Source: Phyto melanocephala
Lineage: Eukaryota > Arthropoda > Insecta > Diptera > Rhinophoridae
Length of the DNA: 64,000 nt
Direction: 5' to 3'
Assembly (NCBI GenBank): GCA_941918925.1
Contig: OW799234.1
Span: 72,477,043-72,541,042, forward strand
In this document: piece after piece, positions 36,089 to 47,339 of the stretch
Layout of the letters: each line of letters begins with the position of its first letter
Numbering within the stretch: position 1 is the stretch's first letter
Program-made: the position numbers and the translations under genes
Notes under the pieces: model-generated
The model's database searches: none
Seen by the model: the letters and a program-made list of their open reading frames with translations, nothing else
What the model was told of the DNA's origin: nothing

Positions 36089-37493
36089 TGTGACGTGGTT
36101 ATCTTGGTAACCACGCACATATAATATAAGACAATGAATATAATATAATCTGTATAATGTATCGCATACTGTAATTTATAAGTAAATATAATGTAGTGTA
36201 ATATAATTTAGTATGATAGGAAACCCCTTACTACTACAACCTATAGTGAACACCCGTAATACATGGCCTTTGTTAAACAGGCAACAAACGAGTTTGAATT
36301 CTCATTTGGTTTATTCATAAGTATGTATAAGGGTACTAAATTGGATTGTAGTAGGGGCGGTTCAAACAAGACTAGAATTTGCCCAACTTGGTGTTACGTA
36401 CGTAATACCAACCCCGGACCTCGAATTTATATTTGAGTGCCACTTCACACAGCGGCTCCGGCTGACTGTTTAGGACATAGCGGCTTCGGCTGACTGTTAG
36501 AAACACAGCGGCTTCGGCTGACTGTTAGAAACACAGCGGCTTCGGCTGACTGTTAGAAACACAGCGGCTTCGGCGGACTGTTAGAAACACAGCGGCTTCG
36601 GCTGACTGTTAGAAACACAGCGGCTTCGGCTGACTGTTAGAAACACAGCGGCTTCGGCTGACTGTTAGAAACACAGCGGCTTCGGCTGGCTGTTAGAAAC
36701 ACAGCGGCTTCGGCTGACTGTTAGAAACACAGCGGTTTCGGCTGACTGTTAGAAACACAGCGGCTTCGGCTGACTGTCAGAAACACAGCGGCTTCGGCTG
36801 ACTGTTAGAAACACAGCGGTTTCGGCTGACTGTTAGAAACACAGCGGCTTCGGCTGACTGTTAGAAGCACAGCGGCTTCGGCTGACTGTTTCGCCACAGC
36901 GGCTTCGGCTGACTGTTTCGCCACAGCGGCTTCGGCTGACTGTTTCGTTAAGGTAGAAGTAAGACGATTGTAGTATTGTAAGAATCGTAGAAATAAGGCG
37001 ATTGTAGTATTTTACGAAGCGTAGAAATAAGTATTGTACGAATTAATCATAATCCTGTCCACCGAGTGAGTTCGCCACTTCACGACTTCCGATCTTATTC
37101 ACCGGGCAACTCACGAATCGGCACCGTTACCGATCCTGCCGACCTATTCACCGAACGACTCTAACCGTTACCGATCCTGTCTGCCGTTACCGATCTTATT
37201 CACCGAGCGACTCACGATACTTCGTCATAACTTATCCCGCTGCCGAACGATTCTAGCCGCTGCTGATCCAGCTCCCCAGCAACTCCCGACACACCACCAT
37301 TGTCACAAGTAATTCGTTGTACTTAATATTTTTGTTATATAAATAAATCGAAACGTATAAATAAAGTAAATTCTATTGTCAACCCCGAATAAGGGTAAAT
37401 AATTGGTCTTTTATTATACTTAAGGTTCGTGGATCCGTAAGTTGACCTTGGACACGACTGAACTACCTCAGCCTTTGACAAAACCACGTTACA
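36089..37493 (+). repeat. 5' LTR
   Basis: Begins TGTGACGTGGTT and ends AACCACGTTACA, which are imperfect inverted repeats of 12 bp with one mismatch. Just inside the start, GTGGTTA and TAACCAC form a 7-bp stem with a 6-base loop. The centre carries an 18-copy minisatellite (36449-36947). AATAAA signals at 37342-37347 and 37360-37365 suggest polyadenylation near the LTR end. It is much more GC-rich than its surroundings between about 36400 and 37300. Confidence 0.95.
36449..36947 (+). repeat. 28-bp minisatellite in the 5' LTR, 18 copies
   Basis: The unit runs ACAGCGGCTTCGGCTGACTG then TTAGAAAC. I count 18 copies. The first (CTCCGG, then TTTAGGACAT) and the last three (TTTCGCC or TTTCGTT endings) are variant edge units. 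Interior variants include CGGCGGACTG, GGCTGGCTG, CGGTTT, GACTGTCAG and GAAGCAC. CGGCTTCGGCTG can fold into small hairpins. The identical array is in the 3' LTR. Confidence 0.95.
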
Positions 37494-37494
37494 A

Positions 37495-39537
37495 ATGGCG
37501 CCCGAGCAGGGACTCGATTCAAAGTCGCAACGCGAAAAACTGGAAACCGTCGCCAACGATGAAGAATCGACCCGAAGCAACGAAAGTGGCAAATGTGATA
37601 AGCCGTCCACCAGTCGAAACTTGAGCCAAAGATCTGTCGGCTGGATTTACCTGTTACGAAAAGAACAACTGATTGAGCAGTGTAAGAATGTTGGTATAGC
37701 CACGGGTGGATTTACCGTGGGGCATTTACGTAAGCAGTTGGCTGAAAATCTTCGCTTCAAACGCCTAAGGGTCTCGGCTGAGAATATATTGCTGGAGCTG
37801 GAAAAAGAAGTTACGACAGCCGAACGGAGTATCGTCCTAGATAACGAAGTCTCAATAACAGTACCTGCCCCATCGTCCCATAAACCTGCTTCTGACATTG
37901 ACATCATGAACATCATTCACCGGTGGGATTTGACATTCTCCGGGGAAACCGACTTGATGGAGTTTCTCGAGCGAATTGAGGAACTGGCCGAGTGCTACCA
38001 AGTGCCACGCGATCGTCTTTTACCGTCAATGCTAAGCGTGTTACGAGGCAACGCTCTTAAATGGTACCGAGTAAAGAGAGAGGAAATCCGAACATGGCGG
38101 GATTTCAGAGAGGAAATAGGAAAATTTTTCCTCCCTTCGCGATATCTTGCCCAGTTGGCACAGACATTCTACAACAGAAGACAGAACAACCGAGAGCGGG
38201 CCAAGGATTATATACTCAATATGCTGACACTCGCTAGACGACATCCTATCTTAGGGAAAAGCAACAATCTGGATCGGATTTACGATGGTTTGCGAACTGA
38301 ATACAAGTACTACGTCCGACGCACGGATTTCGATAGTTTGGAAAAACTGGTCGTAATGACCGACGAATATGAGGCCTTACGAAAGGAAGACCGTCCGTCC
38401 ACTTCGTACATGATTACGAACATAGCCTATGAAAGAACAAAACGATGCTGGAGGTGCAAAGGGGTAGGCCACAAGAGAATGACGTGCCACCGCCCTAGAC
38501 GACTCTTCTGTTCGTACTGTGGTCGGGATGGGACTTTTTCACGAAACTGTGTATGTCATAACCCCGACTCTTTATGCACCGTTAATATGCCGCCATCCAA
38601 CGACGGCCGTTATTATCTTACAGTCGGGGTTTATAACCGACAAGTCCGAGCACTCGTTGATACAGGTTCATCCCGAACATACATCGGCGGCTCGTTGAAG
38701 GCATACCTAGAGGACAAGAAAATCAGTCCCACCAGTATTAATGGTATAGTGCAAATAGCGGGTCAGTCGATAGCAACTTCTCCCGAAGTATTTCACATTC
38801 CCATTAACTACCGGAGTTTCGAGATAGGGATACATGCATCGGTGATCCCCAGCCTGGCCGAACCTATGGTATTAGGAATGGATTTTTTGAGGGCCGTAAA
38901 CATCGAAGTCCGATTAGACAACGAGATACTAACGGCACCTGCAAGTATTACGCCCCTTCGCTGCTCGTCTAACCGTACATTGACCACACGAGGATTCTTA
39001 TCCGAAGACGAAAACCGAAGGCTAGAAAACCAAAACCTATTTCATCAGAGGAAATTCGATTCAGTGCGAGGATTAAATACCGTCGCCAAGCACGAGAATC
39101 GGTTACGGCACACTAATCTCAACAAACAGCGGACCGCTAATACTGAAAAGAAGAAACCGAACCAGAAAAAGAGGAGGAAGAAAGAAAGAAAACACACCAT
39201 ACCAGCCTCCACCAGAAGCTCGTCCAGGAGTCGTAAACAACATCCAGTTGCATCCCCCGATTCACAACGATCAACCAACACCACTCGTATCACTCGTACC
39301 AAACTACCCTCAACCGAAATGGGTAGTGACAAACCCGATTACGACCATCCCGGTATCAGAAGAATGTCATATGGCGACCGGCCGACCATTACATTAACCA
39401 CCGCATTACCATCAGTATCAAAACCAAGTGAAACTACCGGACCGAACACTACAGGCACCGAGCGCACACGATCATCAAACGACCGAAGCATCGCTTCCCC
39501 AAAGTGGGGGGGAAATGTGACGTGGTTATCTTGGTAA
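37495..39537 (+). CDS. Gag-protease polyprotein of the LTR element
   Basis: An intact frame of 680 residues. Residues 50-88 resemble a SAP-like fold found at the start of some insect Gypsy Gags. About 143-300 is a retrotransposon Gag capsid region (WDLTFSGETDLMEFLERIEE at 144-163). CWRCKGVGHKRMTC at 318-331 is a canonical CX2CX4HX4C zinc knuckle, and a second CX2C (339-342) lacks its histidine. ALVDTGSS (386-393) with MVLGMDFL (458-465) marks a retroviral-type aspartic protease. After about 490 the protein becomes a basic, Ser/Thr-rich tail with no reverse transcriptase motif. The start has a strong context (A at -3, G at +4) and sits in the primer-binding site; the stop lies 20 bases inside the 3' LTR. 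Expected role: particle assembly and processing. Confidence 0.9.
   Translation: MAPEQGLDSKSQREKLETVANDEESTRSNESGKCDKPSTSRNLSQRSVGWIYLLRKEQLIEQCKNVGIATGGFTVGHLRKQLAENLRFKRLRVSAENILLELEKEVTTAERSIVLDNEVSITVPAPSSHKPASDIDIMNIIHRWDLTFSGETDLMEFLERIEELAECYQVPRDRLLPSMLSVLRGNALKWYRVKREEIRTWRDFREEIGKFFLPSRYLAQLAQTFYNRRQNNRERAKDYILNMLTLARRHPILGKSNNLDRIYDGLRTEYKYYVRRTDFDSLEKLVVMTDEYEALRKEDRPSTSYMITNIAYERTKRCWRCKGVGHKRMTCHRPRRLFCSYCGRDGTFSRNCVCHNPDSLCTVNMPPSNDGRYYLTVGVYNRQVRALVDTGSSRTYIGGSLKAYLEDKKISPTSINGIVQIAGQSIATSPEVFHIPINYRSFEIGIHASVIPSLAEPMVLGMDFLRAVNIEVRLDNEILTAPASITPLRCSSNRTLTTRGFLSEDENRRLENQNLFHQRKFDSVRGLNTVAKHENRLRHTNLNKQRTANTEKKKPNQKKRRKKERKHTIPASTRSSSRSRKQHPVASPDSQRSTNTTRITRTKLPSTEMGSDKPDYDHPGIRRMSYGDRPTITLTTALPSVSKPSETTGPNTTGTERTRSSNDRSIASPKWGGNVTWLSW
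37496..37513 (+). promoter_or_regulatory. tRNA-Lys-type primer-binding site
   Basis: TGGCGCCCGAGCAGGGAC lies 2 bases after the 5' LTR. It matches the well-known Lys primer-binding site used by lentiviruses at 17 of 18 positions (GAG in place of GAA). The gag start codon ATG (37495-37497) overlaps it, so the primer site also encodes the first residues of Gag. Confidence 0.9.
39501..39515 (+). promoter_or_regulatory. Polypurine tract before the 3' LTR
   Basis: AAAGTGGGGGGGAAA directly abuts the LTR start at 39516, as expected for plus-strand priming. It lies within the gag-protease frame, so it is also coding. Confidence 0.88.
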
Positions 39538-40920
39538 CCACGCACATATAATATAAGACAATGAATATAATATAATCTGTATAATGTATCGCATACTGTA
39601 ATTTATAAGTAAATATAATGTAGTGTAATATAATTTAGTATGATAGGAAACCCCTTACTACTACAACCTATAGTGAACACCCGTAATACATGGCCTTTGT
39701 TAAACAGGCAACAAACGAGTTTGAATTCTCATTTGGTTTATTCATAAGTATGTATAAGGGTACTAAATTGGATTGTAGTAGGGGCGGTTCAAACAAGACT
39801 AGAATTTGCCCAACTTGGTGTTACGTACGTAATACCAACCCCGGACCTCGAATTTATATTTGAGTGCCACTTCACACAGCGGCTCCGGCTGACTGTTTAG
39901 GACATAGCGGCTTCGGCTGACTGTTAGAAACACAGCGGCTTCGGCTGACTGTTAGAAACACAGCGGCTTCGGCTGACTGTTAGAAACACAGCGGCTTCGG
40001 CGGACTGTTAGAAACACAGCGGCTTCGGCTGACTGTTAGAAACACAGCGGCTTCGGCTGACTGTTAGAAACACAGCGGCTTCGGCTGACTGTTAGAAACA
40101 CAGCGGCTTCGGCTGGCTGTTAGAAACACAGCGGCTTCGGCTGACTGTTAGAAACACAGCGGTTTCGGCTGACTGTTAGAAACACAGCGGCTTCGGCTGA
40201 CTGTCAGAAACACAGCGGCTTCGGCTGACTGTTAGAAACACAGCGGTTTCGGCTGACTGTTAGAAACACAGCGGCTTCGGCTGACTGTTAGAAGCACAGC
40301 GGCTTCGGCTGACTGTTTCGCCACAGCGGCTTCGGCTGACTGTTTCGCCACAGCGGCTTCGGCTGACTGTTTCGTTAAGGTAGAAGTAAGACGATTGTAG
40401 TATTGTAAGAATCGTAGAAATAAGGCGATTGTAGTATTTTACGAAGCGTAGAAATAAGTATTGTACGAATTAATCATAATCCTGTCCACCGAGTGAGTTC
40501 GCCACTTCACGACTTCCGATCTTATTCACCGGGCAACTCACGAATCGGCACCGTTACCGATCCTGCCGACCTATTCACCGAACGACTCTAACCGTTACCG
40601 ATCCTGTCTGCCGTTACCGATCTTATTCACCGAGCGACTCACGATACTTCGTCATAACTTATCCCGCTGCCGAACGATTCTAGCCGCTGCTGATCCAGCT
40701 CCCCAGCAACTCCCGACACACCACCATTGTCACAAGTAATTCGTTGTACTTAATATTTTTGTTATATAAATAAATCGAAACGTATAAATAAAGTAAATTC
40801 TATTGTCAACCCCGAATAAGGGTAAATAATTGGTCTTTTATTATACTTAAGGTTCGTGGATCCGTAAGTTGACCTTGGACACGACTGAACTACCTCAGCC
40901 TTTGACAAAACCACGTTACA
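39516..40920 (+). repeat. 3' LTR
   Basis: The same 1405-bp sequence as 36089-37493, offset by exactly 3427 bases, including every minisatellite variant I compared. The array here spans 39876-40374. AATAAA signals fall at 40769-40774 and 40787-40792. The first 22 bases encode the end of the gag-protease frame. Confidence 0.95.
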
Positions 40921-40924
40921 GTTT

Positions 40925-42880
40925 GTTTAATCTATTAAAATGCAGGGCCACAATAAACTAAGTATACTATCCAATATCCTTGAAGCTATCAAAATCAAAT
41001 CACATATGGTGCTAAAGTGTATATTCCGAGGGAACAAATTAAGACCAAAACAAAAAAAAAAAAAAAAATAAAACCTCAAAAACGACAATAACAGAAATAA
41101 ATGTGAAGTAAGAGTGTTTAACACTCTTACCACCATATCAGTCAGTCGGTTTGTTCGCCTGCAATGTAGTGGTATGTAATCGAAAACCGCCAGGCATAAA
41201 TGCATGTGTGTGTGTGTAAGCATAGTAAGAAACACCAACAGCAACAGCCAACTTAACCATTCATGCAACAAAATAAAAACAATACTCTTATTATAACGTA
41301 ATCTTCGTCATCATTGCCATCGCCGTCATCATCATGATTCATCCAATCATCCATCGCCTTTTGCCTTTGAAACAATCAAAACATTTTTAACATTTCCTCA
41401 CGCCATCAGCGACAGTTTTTCCTAAACCATTGAAAAGTGTTATCGAATTTCACAATTTAATGTTGTTGTTGTTGTGTGAATGAGTGTCTGTTGGAGGGTC
41501 TTAAACTTCTCCAATGAAAACGAAAGTTATGGTTAAATGCGTTCATGTTTGTTGTTCAGTTATGTACTTCAGCCACATACCGAACTAAGTTGAGTCGCAT
41601 GGAAGAGTAGAAAAAACTAAAACGAAAATGTGTGGCAAAAACACTGTAGATAGAGCATTTCATTGCATTTAATATTCGTTGTATTGATCTTTATAATGAA
41701 AACGATAGTTGCAAACAAACTGCAACAACATGAGTAACTAAAAATTGCAATGTCTGTTTTACTGATTGCTGTCTAGCCATCAAACAACGTCATCATCAAC
41801 GTCCTCCTCATAATAATAGTCATCGCAATAACTTTGGCGTTGTCGTCATCCCCATTGTCTTCCATCAAAACAACCTCATCTTTCTACTCCTTCGTACTGT
41901 TGTTGCTGGTAAGTATGTATCTCATCATCTCTAAATCCAGTATAAATTTCATAGTTTATAAGATGCTGTTCTTCTATTTGTTGGGCATGTGTAGCATGAT
42001 TATTTATGTGGTATTTTCATGCGGCTGGTTTTGTTTTGTTTTGTGTTTTTTTTTTCTTGTTTCTTTATAATGGCGAGAAAGAAATGCCAAACGATTGCGC
42101 AAAAAATGTTAAAGCGCCACTTACATACCACCAAACCATTCATCTATCAAAATATACATGCAACTCTGTCTAAAGAGATCCAACCATTCAACATATTAAC
42201 GAGCGCCAACCATACACCGTCAACGCCAACGCCACTCACTATCGCTACCATACATACAATAGATGACTTTAAAAGTTTTCATCGGTAATTGGGTATCTCT
42301 TGCACTTGGCTTTAGTTATAAAATTTGTTTGGTCGGTTTTTTATTGGTTCTACTGTTAGTTTTTTGGTTGGCTCGTTGACGATTGTGATGAGAAGATATG
42401 TGAGATGTCTTGATGATGGTGATGGCGATAGATTTCTACTAAAAATGGTATTTCCTAAAACTGGCCGGACGGACGGACGGATGGACTAACTAATAGAACA
42501 ACAAACAAGCGGACTACGGATACAAACGTGTAAAAGAAAATTCGCTTACTAGAGTAACGGAATAAAGTAAATTTTTGTGGCAGCAGCGTAGCTTTGTAGT
42601 ATTTTGAGGGGAGTTAAAGAAATCTTTAAAAATATTCTGTTCAAGTCAATTTGAGGTACAAACGCAAGTACATAACTTTTAAAGCCATATGTTATTTTAA
42701 CACTGATATATCTGTATAAATATCTGTATATAGATGTGTTGGCGGAATATCGAAGCAGATCACTACTATTTCGGGTGCCTTTTCAACCCCCCCTCGTTTC
42801 CACTGTGTTTTTTTTTCCAACTATGTATCAAGGCTGATTAAACGATTTACTAGTCTGGCTGGCAACGGTTCTTGTTTAAG
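40925..42880. other. Unique-looking non-coding DNA
   Basis: Contains CATCATC/GTCATC-rich and CAA-rich stretches and a (GTGT)n run near 41207-41218. Open frames here have no recognisable domain. Probably intron or flank of a host gene. Confidence 0.4.
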
Positions 42881-42883
42881 TCG

Positions 42884-43640
42884 CTTTAGGTCTTACAACT
42901 CCAAGCTGCCCCTGAGGATTTTGTTTCAAGGCAGAGTGTGCAAATTCGCCCTCTTTTTTTTAACGTATGCCCCAGCCAGCCGTATTTACGTTTCTTAATT
43001 TCATTTTCGATAGAAATTTGTCGAAATCTATTTAACAAATTTCCTTTCCTTAAGGCCACCGTATTTTTTGAAATGTTTCGTAGGCATCTATTGATGAATG
43101 TCTGCAATTTCCGAATAAGTGCTTTGGTAAGGAATCATGTTTGCCGGCCGAATATGTGTGTAGCTTTGGCACGAGACTAAAGTGCTCTTACATTCGTTGT
43201 ATAGGAAAAGTATTTGATATCCAGACCTTGGTTCATATAGCAAAACTGCCCTTTGCTTTATTTAGCCAGTTCTCTACGTCGAGCTTCGTTATGCCATATG
43301 CGATGATATTTAATTCTACAACCGAGGTATTCAAAACTCAAAATATCTTCGATTTCTTGATCGTTTGTTGAGAGTTTAGAAGAGCTTGTTGCACTAGCTC
43401 TTACTGCCTTAGTTTTGGGTATGTTTTCTTTCAGATCAACTTTCATTGATTCGTTTGTAAGAGATGACAGAAGCGATTGTATATCAGTCTGCTTATTACA
43501 AAACAAAACCACATTGTCAGCATACTCAAAGTGTTGTTGACTCCTGTGCATTTCCCACAGGCAATATATTGATTTCGTCAAACGCGATGTCTCTTATGGT
43601 GACAAATAATAGCGCACATCCTTCTCATTTCACAATTTTA
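42884..43640 (-). pseudogene. Non-LTR retrotransposon reverse transcriptase relic
   Basis: Minus-strand frames: FEYADNVVLFCNKQ (a decayed YADD active-site box) and FEYLGCRI at 43258-43581, then FINRCLRNI, EIKKRKYGWLGHTLKKRGRI at 42886-43107. The order YADD, YLG, then RKW.W.GHTLRK is the C-terminal half of a LINE polymerase, possibly RTE/CR1-like. Several frameshifts and the YADN change show it is dead. No 3' tail identified. Confidence 0.75.
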
Positions 43641-43914
43641 AGCAAAAGAATCGCTAAGAGCACTATCATGAGCAGCCTGCATGCAGACTGTTCTTGGCTG
43701 CTTTTTAAAATATTATTTTTTTTTGAGGGATTCCCCTTTTATCGGGTGCCATCCATATGTATTTTCGTTTTAGAGCATCATCTTATAGTTAATGCTTTTC
43801 TGACGAATTCCTAGTGTAGCTGCTTTTGATTCCAGCATCCTGTTTTTATACTAATTCTTAGTTGCCCAAGCTGTGCTTTATGTTGAAAGAAGTTTTGGAC
43901 TAAACGAAATACTT

Positions 43915-44560
43915 AGCGAAGGTGTTGTACGCAAGTTTATACAAAAAGTTCATAGCATTTGCTTGCAAGTAGACAATGCTCATGGTCCTTGTTATGGCAG
44001 AAAGTGTGGAACTCAATCCAAAAACATCGTCTTAACAACGATTTCAAATTTCAATTGACTAAGCAATTAAAGCGAACGACTTTTCACTACGTTGGGCTTC
44101 TCAGTTTGGGCCAAACAGAAGCTTCAATCGAACATAAAATTTGCCCGAAAAATCACGTGACATATATGAAGACAAAAATTGCGCATCTGACGATCAGAAA
44201 ACCAGCACGTCGTCGTTGACGAAAAGCCAACAGATCCAAAAAGAGTGACTGTTTGATTTGCATTTTCCATTGGTGGCAGCATTACCCATTTTACGAAACC
44301 TTATGGGCTGAAATAGAAGATATGAGTCGTAATAATTTTTAGGTTTTTAGCAGGATGGCACACCACGTCACATCCTTTAAACTTCGTCTATTTTAGTCCA
44401 TCAATTCATTGTTATGCACTGATTATAATGGCATGAAAATGTTTCCTCCAGAACCCCATCCAGTTTTTTAAAGACTTTTTTCGTGAAGACGCTAATTGGG
44501 ATAAAAATACAGAGTCGTCATCTCAGGATCCAGACTGTTACGATTTTTGTACAAATAGTA
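43915..44560 (+). pseudogene. Decayed mariner transposase
   Basis: Fragments in different frames: FKFQLTKQLKR, EKPTDPKRVTV, FLGF.QDGTP-like and a last piece ending CYDF. Together they follow the order of the mariner core (QLTQELKP, VEKP.HP.RVTVW, QQDG). Many stops; no ends recognised. Confidence 0.55.
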
Positions 44561-44569
44561 GGTTTTTTT

Positions 44570-46680
44570 TTAATTTTTATCGCTTACAAAAGTTATTTAA
44601 TATGTAACAATAGAGCTTTGAAAGGCATTGTTTTACATTGAACGGAATGATAAGTGTAAAATGGTTGTTAGAATTGATCGTGATTTGACAATTTTGAAAT
44701 AATTTAAACTTCCTCCTCCTCGCATTTCGATATCACTCTGCTGACCGTGTGTTTCTGTTGAATTTTTTGATGCATGTTGTTGATGTATGTGTTAAGTTTT
44801 GGGCAGCCGCAGCAGCAACAATTCTAAATTTCTCGTTCGTTGCTGCTTTTTGTTGTTGTTGTTGTTGCTGTGGTTGTTTTTTTTTATTTTTTGCCTGCTG
44901 ATGTTGTTTATATGATCGTTTGCATGTAAAGTCAACTAGACATAAAATTTAAACACCAATTTTACACTGGCTTCTGGCATTGGTACTTGATACCAAAAAA
45001 AAGCAACAACAAACACTCAAGCCAAACCAAACAAAGTTTACAATTCCATACAGACTTAAAACTTAAAAAACTTTTCAAAATTGATTGTGAATTAGGAGGA
45101 AAATCAAGTAACGAAAATCGAAAACAAAAAACCTTTAATCCAAGTGCGAACATTGGATGGGTCGGAGGTTTCGTGTAAGAGAAACAAAATAGACACAGCT
45201 CGAGAAATAAAGAAAAAAAGGATTTTCCAAAGCTGATTAACGATTACAAAAAATTTTTGTATTATTGTTGTTTTTGGTTGCTGCTTCAGCAATTGGCATT
45301 GTGTGATGGCTCTGTGTTGTTGGCTGATCAGGCGTATGGGGATGGATGGCTGATGTGTGGCTGTAAATGCTTGTTAAGATTGTGTGACTTAAAGTATTAC
45401 TTTATGCACAATTTTGTTGTTGTTTTTTTTTGCCAACATGTTTTTATTATTTTTGATCAGTTTTGATGAGTAACAAAACACCGCCTTTAATATCATTATT
45501 TGTTGTTGTTATTTATTTCCCAAATATCAGTTGTTAGAAATTATCATTGTCCATCCATCCACCATCCATTCATTCATCCATCTTTATGCAGTCAGTTTAA
45601 CTTTTGTTTGATTGAGTCAAATAAACCGACAGCAGTTAAGTTAGATTTTTAAATATTTTTCTTTGTTTCTGTATTTTTTTTCCATACCATATTGTTGTTG
45701 TTGTGGCTTTTATTTGCCATTGGGCAAATTGCTATCAACTTTCAACACGAATTACCCAAATAATGTTTGAACGCGTCGAATAACAAATCTTTGACAAACT
45801 TAAAATTTATTAATCAAATTGCAAAAGAAAAAGAAAAAATCAAATTCACATTCACATTCACACATACACCTTAATATTTCGCATAATTTGCATAAGTATG
45901 AAGGAAGAGAGGAGCAGAGGAAAGTTGTTTGGGTGAAGTATGAAAAACATTTCCTTGTTTTGGTAAATCATTCAATAAAAAAATTAAAATTTTAACCCAT
46001 TTATTAATGGTGTGGTAGCGAGTTTAAGGATATTGTGGTCTAAAGAAACATTTAAATTAAATGTCGGCATGTCTGTGCAAGTCATTTCTTCGATGGTTCA
46101 AGTTAAGTTTGGCTATAATAGATTTCTCAGATTGTTGTTTTTAAATGGGGATTTTATGTTGGCTATGAAATACAGCGTGGAAAGTTCCTTGCAGCCAAAT
46201 GTTAAAATTTTGCATGTGTCTTATTATTGTAACAAGAACAAAATACATGCAAAACTCCAACGCTTGACGCTTAACGCTTTTATTTAGACACGCTTTTACA
46301 TAGACAAATATAGAGCGACTTATCATTGAGGACTAAAATAATAAATTATTGTAACAAACTTGCCAGGTAAATCAAAACATGATAGAGAATCATTTAAGGT
46401 TACATGTGGCAACTCTTTTTAGACATATTGTCAAAGGATCGTATAGTTTTTTTAACACGTATTGGGTTTATTCTCGATCATATCATTTTCGCATCTGAGT
46501 ACATTAGCTTTCTTCATTACAGGCATAAATTGAAATTTATGTTCTGTAAAAGATGGAGTATGCGTATGGAGTTGCGGGCCAATGTGTTTCATTGCGAGAA
46601 TAACATCTCGTGGTTTTCATTTTTTAAACTTAAATAAATTTTACTTTTATAATACAGTGCCAGCGATCACGGAGTGCTGT
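44570..46680. other. Non-coding region with simple repeats
   Basis: (TTG)n at 44850-44870, CCATCC runs at 45550-45585 and other low-complexity DNA. No supported gene. Confidence 0.4.
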
Positions 46681-46689
46681 AACTCTTAG

Positions 46690-46930
46690 GCACATACTAA
46701 ATGGTTTGGCTTACAGGCAAAGCTTTCAAGGCAAAGAAGAAAATATTCAGCACTCTTCGTAGTAAATTCAGATGCATTTGAATAACGCGTCAAATATTCG
46801 TTTCAAAATGTTCTGTCGCTTCTGGTTTATTTTCATACACCTGGGACTTTAGATAACTCCCGATAAAATAATCTAATTGGGTTAAATACGATAAAAGAGG
46901 TGGCCAATTACAGGTAGATTTTTTGGAATT
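46690..46930 (-). pseudogene. C-terminal mariner transposase relic
   Basis: On the minus strand it reads CNWPPLLSYLTQLDYFIGSY and LKSQVYENKPEATEHFETNI before a stop, clearly parallel to WPPRSCDLTPLDYFLW...KSLVYVNKP in the copy at 28676. The upstream catalytic part is not recognisable. Confidence 0.6.
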
Positions 46931-47339
46931 ATTAACTGTTTTTAAAATGTTTCTATCGGTTAATTCATTGCATATATCTGCAACACTAATTTCTTCTAAT
47001 TTCTAAAGCCATCTGTTTGACGAGAGCGGAGATTAAAGCATGTTTATGACCCTTAGCATGGCAGATACTGCAGCGATTCTTGTTTACAGCCTCGTTATTG
47101 TTTTCAGTTGTAGGTATCATTAGGAGCTGAGCTTCAAGGAAAAACATCTCTGCTTCGCAAAATTAAGTCTTTAAATGACTTTAAATGTTCGTTCTCTTAT
47201 GAGCTGAGTAGTCTATATACGATATTTTTTTGAACGGCTTCTCATGCAGGCACTTTAAGTTGCGAAGGAAGAAGAGTTTTTTGCAAATGAATCTATTCTG
47301 AATAGAAACTTCGAAGAATCCTGTCCTTTTACATATTTA

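Larger units (their letters stand above)
36089..40920 (+). mobile_element. Gag-protease-only LTR retrotransposon, complete and apparently young
   Basis: The 4832-bp element is bounded by two 1405-bp LTRs with TG...CA ends and a 4-bp target duplication GTTT (36085-36088 and 40921-40924). A Lys-tRNA-type primer-binding site lies 2 bases after the 5' LTR and a purine tract abuts the 3' LTR. The 2022-bp interior holds one intact frame encoding Gag and a DTG protease; no reverse transcriptase, RNase H or integrase is present and no space remains for them. The 4-bp duplication, gag type and protease point to Ty3/Gypsy; long LTRs with a Lys primer recall the Osvaldo/Ulysses lineage, which is inference. 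The two LTRs look the same base for base, suggesting recent insertion. It must borrow replication enzymes from an autonomous partner not seen here. Confidence 0.93.

Noticed and set aside
36449..36947. CRISPR-like array of 28-bp repeats
   Set aside because: Units are head-to-tail with no unique spacers, lie inside LTRs and are duplicated with them; the window is eukaryotic.
39045..39332. Antisense frames under the gag-protease gene
   Set aside because: Shadows of the plus-strand coding sequence, with no start context or domain.
36089..40920. Segmental duplication instead of LTRs
   Set aside because: TG...CA ends, a 4-bp target duplication, a primer site right after the first copy and a purine tract right before the second are diagnostic of LTRs.
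40927..41271. 114-codon minus-strand frame with hydrophobic stretches
   Set aside because: No recognisable family; composition follows the (CA)n- and T-rich DNA.
42019..42288. 89-codon frame starting in T-rich DNA
   Set aside because: Begins in a TTTTGTTTTG repeat and lacks any domain; Thr/Pro/His-rich end is consistent with random CA-rich DNA.
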